Source: Ignavibacteria bacterium UBA5771 (GTDB taxonomy: Bacteria > Bacteroidota > Ignavibacteria > Kapaibacteriales > UBA2268). Taken from it: a stretch of DNA of 10,581 nucleotides. The first letter of the stretch is position 1. Each line of letters opens with the position of its first letter. Below the pieces are notes generated by a model that saw nothing but the letters and a program-made list of their open reading frames with translations, was not told the DNA's origin and did no database searches. Shown piece after piece: positions 6,852 to 10,581 of this stretch. The translations under genes were made by a program, and so were the position numbers. Where the stretch lies: positions 12,722 through 23,302 of the forward strand of contig DIEP01000127.1 of assembly GCA_002418685.1 (NCBI GenBank). The letters are read 5' to 3'.

Positions 6852-6887
6852 CAAATATAATTATTTCTTAAATAATAAAAAACCAAA
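6852..6887 (-). promoter_or_regulatory. Putative internal promoter for the DUF389 gene
   Basis: TATATTTG (6859 down to 6852, minus) matches TAnnTTTG and is identical to the box before the dehydrogenase gene. A TTTG at 6887-6884, inside the end of the GH13 gene, is 24 nt upstream, the same spacing as at the other site. The DUF389 start is 23 nt downstream. The TA of the box directly follows the GH13 stop codon. Confidence 0.45.
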
Positions 6888-8720
6888 TTCTTCAAATTCA
6901 ATAATTCGTCCGTTAATCTTTACCCCATTACTTAGAATTACATCATTTAAATCAATGTTTAATTCCACAGGTTTTCCACTGATATTATCGTATTTTGCAA
7001 TGAAACCGATTTTTTGATTTTTTATTAATGAATATAATTCGATTTCTAAAAAGTGTCTATTTTCAATTACGTGAAAATTATTAGAATTGTAGATTGGTGA
7101 ATTATTGAACCATTCCTTCCTAAAATCAATTAAATCATTGATCCATTGAATCAATGTATCCTGAGTTTCCCAATTAAGTGATGAAATTGAAAATAAGGCT
7201 AAATCTTCATCATCGAATTTCTCAATATCAGCTTGAGTAAAATTAAGTCCGGTATTTATAGGTTTATCTTCAAAGAGTTCGAATCCTGAATGAATAAACA
7301 ATATGCCCGGAACTAAAGAATTCAATACGAAAATCATTTTCGAATAATTTTTATTATGTAATTGAGCATAAGTTCTTGGTGTGTTATGATTTTCGGAAGT
7401 TGCTAAAAATGGTATTACTTCTTCATTATTCTCCAATGAATTAAGGAATTGTTTTAATTTATTAAAATCATTCTCAATTAAAAACACCGGACCGATTACA
7501 GCATCGAAACCTTTTTCCTTGCTTTCTTTTGTCAAATCAAAACTTTCTTCGATAAATATGAAATTAGATTTGCTCTCTCTTGCTCTATTGATAATATTAG
7601 ATAAAAGATCAGGAGGAAAAGAATGTCCCATATCAACCATTGCGCCATCTATATTGTAATTTTTGATAAAAAAAGGTATGATATTTTCAAGGTAATTCCA
7701 TAAACTTACAATCTTATTTTCTTCAAGTGCAAGTTCGGTTGAATACATTCTTATTGTATTATATGCCATATAGTTATAATCAGGATGCTCGTATAATTTG
7801 AGATAAGTAACATCCTTCCATAACGGTTGCAAATCATTTGGGGGCCAATCGGCAAATGCACTTGGGACCTTGACAGTTCGCCTATCGTTTGTTATCCCTA
7901 TGTATTCGCCATCATTAAGTGTTACAGTTGCAGGTGGTTGAGAAAACTTTTTTATATACTTTTGGGTAGGATGGGGTAAATCAGAAAAATCATTATCATT
8001 AATCTTTTGTAAGATTTTAGAATATATGCGACGACTGAATTTTGGTGGTGAAAATATATTATCATCATTATTTGAATAAATCCAATAAAACCAATCGGGA
8101 TGCTCTATTATTAGATCACTGTCGAGACTTGCTGTGCGGAAGATAAACTCCATAATAACTTTCATTCCCAACAAATGGGCTGCCTCCACAAGGGCAGAAA
8201 ATTGTTGTTCAATAGGAATCTCAATTATGGGTTCGCTTAAATTATCATCAAATTTGTACACATTTTTTATTGCATAAACAGATCCAAGATTGCCTTTGCG
8301 GTTAGCTTTACCTATTTCAAATATTGGAAGCATATAAATAGTATTAACTCCCATTTTTTTGAGATTTGGAAGCATCGCAATCGTTTTCAAAAATGTACCT
8401 GTTTCTCGAAATGTATTCTTATCACAGAATGCTTCAATTTTGCCATCGCCATTATGGTCGAAAGCTGTAAATAATCGCGGGAGGAAATTATAAATAATTG
8501 ATTGCTCAACATCGAAATCACTGATCTCGCTATTTCTATGAATATCATATATTTGATTAATTTTAGAAAGGAAATATTCAATTGGGTTGACTTTGGTAAT
8601 TGTCTGATTATCTTCTTTATTATTTAACCAAATGGAAGGAATCAAATAATCATAATTATTAAAATTACTCGATAATTTTAGTAGTTGCTTCTTGATGAGG
8701 TCTAAATTTTTATCATCCAT
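6861..8720 (-). CDS. Divergent GH13 alpha-amylase-family protein with altered catalytic residues
   Basis: A 619-residue cytoplasmic protein (no signal peptide) with an alpha-amylase-type barrel. Residues 88-100 (DHNGDGKIEAFCD) resemble an EF-hand calcium loop. Barrel landmarks: MGVNTIYMLPIFEIG (123-137), GSVYAIKNVYK (146-156), LLGMKVIMEFIF (183-194), EHPDWFYW (206-213), IDGAMVDMGHSFP (357-369), FIFIEESFD (387-395), ATSENHNTPR (440-449), GILFIHSGFELFE (472-484). A small C-terminal beta domain follows (about 545-619). The nucleophile Asp363 and an acid at Glu391/392 are present. However, the near-invariant Arg two residues before the nucleophile is Met361, and the region IV Asp after His445 is Asn446. 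Region I also lacks the usual Asn-His. The protein may have an unusual activity, be a subfamily with its own residues (region I and NTP echo GlgE/GH13_3), or be non-catalytic. It lies 32 bp behind ligA, probably co-transcribed. Substrate unknown. Confidence 0.82.
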   Translation of the reverse strand: MDDKNLDLIKKQLLKLSSNFNNYDYLIPSIWLNNKEDNQTITKVNPIEYFLSKINQIYDIHRNSEISDFDVEQSIIYNFLPRLFTAFDHNGDGKIEAFCDKNTFRETGTFLKTIAMLPNLKKMGVNTIYMLPIFEIGKANRKGNLGSVYAIKNVYKFDDNLSEPIIEIPIEQQFSALVEAAHLLGMKVIMEFIFRTASLDSDLIIEHPDWFYWIYSNNDDNIFSPPKFSRRIYSKILQKINDNDFSDLPHPTQKYIKKFSQPPATVTLNDGEYIGITNDRRTVKVPSAFADWPPNDLQPLWKDVTYLKLYEHPDYNYMAYNTIRMYSTELALEENKIVSLWNYLENIIPFFIKNYNIDGAMVDMGHSFPPDLLSNIINRARESKSNFIFIEESFDLTKESKEKGFDAVIGPVFLIENDFNKLKQFLNSLENNEEVIPFLATSENHNTPRTYAQLHNKNYSKMIFVLNSLVPGILFIHSGFELFEDKPINTGLNFTQADIEKFDDEDLALFSISSLNWETQDTLIQWINDLIDFRKEWFNNSPIYNSNNFHVIENRHFLEIELYSLIKNQKIGFIAKYDNISGKPVELNIDLNDVILSNGVKINGRIIEFEEFGFLLFKK

Positions 8721-8752
8721 TATGAATTATTAATTGTAAAATTGGTTTTATT

Positions 8753-10581
8753 TTATTGAGATTTATCATTATAATTTACTAATTTCAGAAATTCTTCTTC
8801 ATTCAGAATTTTGACATTTAATTGAAGGGCTTTGGTATATTTAGAGCCAGGAGATTCCCCTACCACAACATAATCGGTTTTGCTGCTGACGCTCGATGTT
8901 GCTTTACCCCCCAAAGATGCCACAATTTCAGATGCCTGTGTTCTGCTCATCGATTTTAGCTCACCTGTGAAAACAAAGGTCTTGGATTGTAAAGGCAAAT
9001 TATTGCTGAGAATAGTAGTTGAATCTTTATTTTCAAGATTAAGACCATATTTTTTAAGACGCTCAATAATTTCAATGTTTTTTGGATTTGAAAAAAATGT
9101 TTTAATAGATTTCGATATTGTTTCTCCAATTTGTGGAATTGACTGGAGCTCATCCTCACTCATTTTAATGAGTTGAGTAATACTCCCTACTTTTTCACTG
9201 ATAATTTTTGACGAAACTTCACCAACATAGCGTATTCCAAGACCGAAAAGAACGCGATGAAACGGTTGCAGCTTTGAGTTTTCAATTGATTCGAGCAAAT
9301 TATCGACACTTTTCTCTCCCCAACCGTCTATTTTCTTTATCTCTTCGTAAAATTTATTCAATTCATAAATATCTGCTATATTTTTCAAATATCCAAGAGA
9401 AACAAATAAATCAACAGTTCGCTCTCCAAGCAAATTAATATTCATTGCGTTTCGAGAAGCAAAATGCTCGATTTTCCGGCGAATTTGCCAAGGACATTCG
9501 GGATGAATGCAATAATAATATGCCTCATCTTCATATTTTACAAGCTGAGATTTAAAATCGCAAGGACAAATCTTTGTAAATTCAAATGGTTTTAAACTTG
9601 GATCTCTCTTTTCAAAATTGACCCCAACTACTTTTGGAATGACTTCACCGCCTTTTTCTATGAAAACATAATCTCCAATGCGAAAATCATTTTCTTTTAT
9701 ATAATCTTCATTATTGAGAGTTGCTCGCTTGACAATAGTTTGACTAATCTCGACGGGTTCTAATTCGGCTACGGGCGAAACAATACCTGTTCTCCCCACT
9801 TGATAAATAATGTTCATCAGGCGAGTTTCTTGTTGTTCGGCTGAATATTTATAAGCAATTGCCCAACGAGGAAAGCGTGCTACATTACCAAGCAAATTTT
9901 GCTGTTCAATTGAATTAACTTTGATAACTAATCCATCAATATTATAAGGCAATTCATCGCGCTTCTTTTCCCAATAATTTATAAAATCATAAATTTCTTC
10001 GAGAGAATCACAAAGTTTATAATTTGGATTAACAGGAAAACCCATTTTTTTTAATATTTGCAGATTATCAAAAAGATTATTGAATATAATTTCATCACTT
10101 AATAAATAATATGCCCAAAAATTTAAAGGACGTCGTGCTACTTCGTTTGATTCCAATAATTTAAGAGTACCTGATGTAAGATTTCTTGGATTTGAAAAAG
10201 TATGCAAACCTAGTTCTATTTGACGGTTGTTAATTTTTGCAAAATCTGCTCGTGTCATATAAACTTCGCCACGCGCTTCAAAATTATTGATAAATTGCTC
10301 ATCCATTTCATTCTGTTCGATTTGACTGAACAACTGATTGGGCGGGTTGTCTTCTTTATTATGCACTTTTGAAATATTGAAATCACTCATCTTTACAGCT
10401 TTGGCAACATGTGGAATTGCAGGAATTTGTAGGACATTTAATGTTATATCATCACCTTTAATACCATCTCCACGAGTAAGTGCAAGATTGAGCCGTCTAT
10501 TTTTATAACGTATGCTGAGCGAGACGCCATCAAATTTTAATTCAACAAGATATTGGATTTTTTGATTTGGCAATGCTTGAA
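8753..10581 (-). CDS. ligA: NAD-dependent DNA ligase LigA (N-terminus off right edge)
   Basis: Joins nicked DNA using NAD+ through a ligase-adenylate intermediate, needed for replication and repair. The frame is open to the right edge; about 608 codons are present and roughly the first 110 (domain Ia) are missing. The TTG at 10573 is an internal codon, not the start. Residues counted from that TTG: catalytic Lys13 in ELKFDG; TRGDGIKGDDIT (33-44); EARGEVYM (99-106); FSNPRN (126-131); NIDGLVIKVN (211-220); AIAYKY (238-243); OB fold with QVGRTGIVSPVAELEPV (258-274); zinc finger C336, C338, C355, C360; HhH repeats with WGEKSVDNLLESI and IPQIGETI; BRCT domain about 528-600 ending in SKTDYVVVGESPGSK. 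Odd: the first zinc pair is C-x-C rather than C-x2-C, and an insertion of about 30 residues (about 58-95) precedes EARGE. All other motifs are intact. Confidence 0.96.
   Translation of the reverse strand, partial: QALPNQKIQYLVELKFDGVSLSIRYKNRRLNLALTRGDGIKGDDITLNVLQIPAIPHVAKAVKMSDFNISKVHNKEDNPPNQLFSQIEQNEMDEQFINNFEARGEVYMTRADFAKINNRQIELGLHTFSNPRNLTSGTLKLLESNEVARRPLNFWAYYLLSDEIIFNNLFDNLQILKKMGFPVNPNYKLCDSLEEIYDFINYWEKKRDELPYNIDGLVIKVNSIEQQNLLGNVARFPRWAIAYKYSAEQQETRLMNIIYQVGRTGIVSPVAELEPVEISQTIVKRATLNNEDYIKENDFRIGDYVFIEKGGEVIPKVVGVNFEKRDPSLKPFEFTKICPCDFKSQLVKYEDEAYYYCIHPECPWQIRRKIEHFASRNAMNINLLGERTVDLFVSLGYLKNIADIYELNKFYEEIKKIDGWGEKSVDNLLESIENSKLQPFHRVLFGLGIRYVGEVSSKIISEKVGSITQLIKMSEDELQSIPQIGETISKSIKTFFSNPKNIEIIERLKKYGLNLENKDSTTILSNNLPLQSKTFVFTGELKSMSRTQASEIVASLGGKATSSVSSKTDYVVVGESPGSKYTKALQLNVKILNEEEFLKLVNYNDKSQ

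Noticed and set aside
6861..8720. GlgE maltosyltransferase
   Set aside because: Some local similarity (HPDWF, HNTP, SGFELFE) recalls GH13_3, but the N-terminal GlgE domains are absent, the length is shorter, and no trehalose/maltose-phosphate genes are near. Kept only as a possible distant relation.
10571..10581. TTG at 10573 as the start of LigA
   Set aside because: The catalytic Lys is only 13 residues after it, whereas LigA normally has about 110 residues of domain Ia before this Lys, and the frame stays open to the edge (preceding codons Gln-Ala). The gene is simply cut by the window.
1..10581. CRISPR arrays, tRNA or rRNA genes, transposases, phage genes
   Set aside because: No regularly spaced direct repeats, no cloverleaf with a TTCGA-type arm, and no matching protein motifs were seen on either strand; the scan was by eye.

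Overview
The window is AT-rich, densely packed bacterial chromosome, probably from a member of the Bacteroidota/Chlorobiota (FCB) assemblage such as Ignavibacteria or a relative. Three things point there: a GWxTD-type secreted protein, a cobalamin-dependent QueG in a short ~310-residue form, and three leftward 5' ends that carry an exact TAnnTTTG element, the Bacteroidota-type -7 box. Most start codons lack a clear Shine-Dalgarno sequence. The phylum call is inference; no rRNA or marker tree is available here.

Layout, left to right. Bases 1-950 (minus) hold the N-terminal ~316 residues of an isocitrate/isopropylmalate-family dehydrogenase that runs off the left edge. Bases 951-1252 hold its promoter and a 46-codon ORF that looks like a remnant of a CheA/Hpt phosphotransfer domain. 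This ORF overlaps the start of an orphan cheR (1253-2116, plus). The next ~300 bp have no gene but carry an 85-bp degenerate inverted-repeat element (2223-2307). A small DUF2892 membrane protein (2416-2628, plus) abuts, stop codon to stop codon, a secreted GWxTD-domain protein (2629-3975, minus), which lies 15 bp behind ruvX/yqgF (3991-4461, minus). ruvX is divergent from queG (4480-5418, plus) with only 18 bp between the start codons. queG converges on a leftward set: partial ligA (right edge to 8753), a divergent GH13 alpha-amylase-fold protein (8720-6861) and a DUF389 membrane protein (6828-5434), separated by two gaps of 32 bp each.

Most genes are housekeeping: TCA-cycle dehydrogenase, pre-16S rRNA maturation/RuvX, tRNA queuosine modification, NAD-dependent DNA ligase. 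No mobile element with a transposase, CRISPR array, tRNA or rRNA was seen, and I found no convincing new multi-gene system. The points most worth a second look are the GH13 protein that lacks two residues of the family's catalytic tetrad (Arg to Met and Asp to Asn), the Hpt-like relic overlapping cheR, the palindromic intergenic repeat, and LigA with a compressed zinc-finger spacing plus an adenylation-domain insertion.
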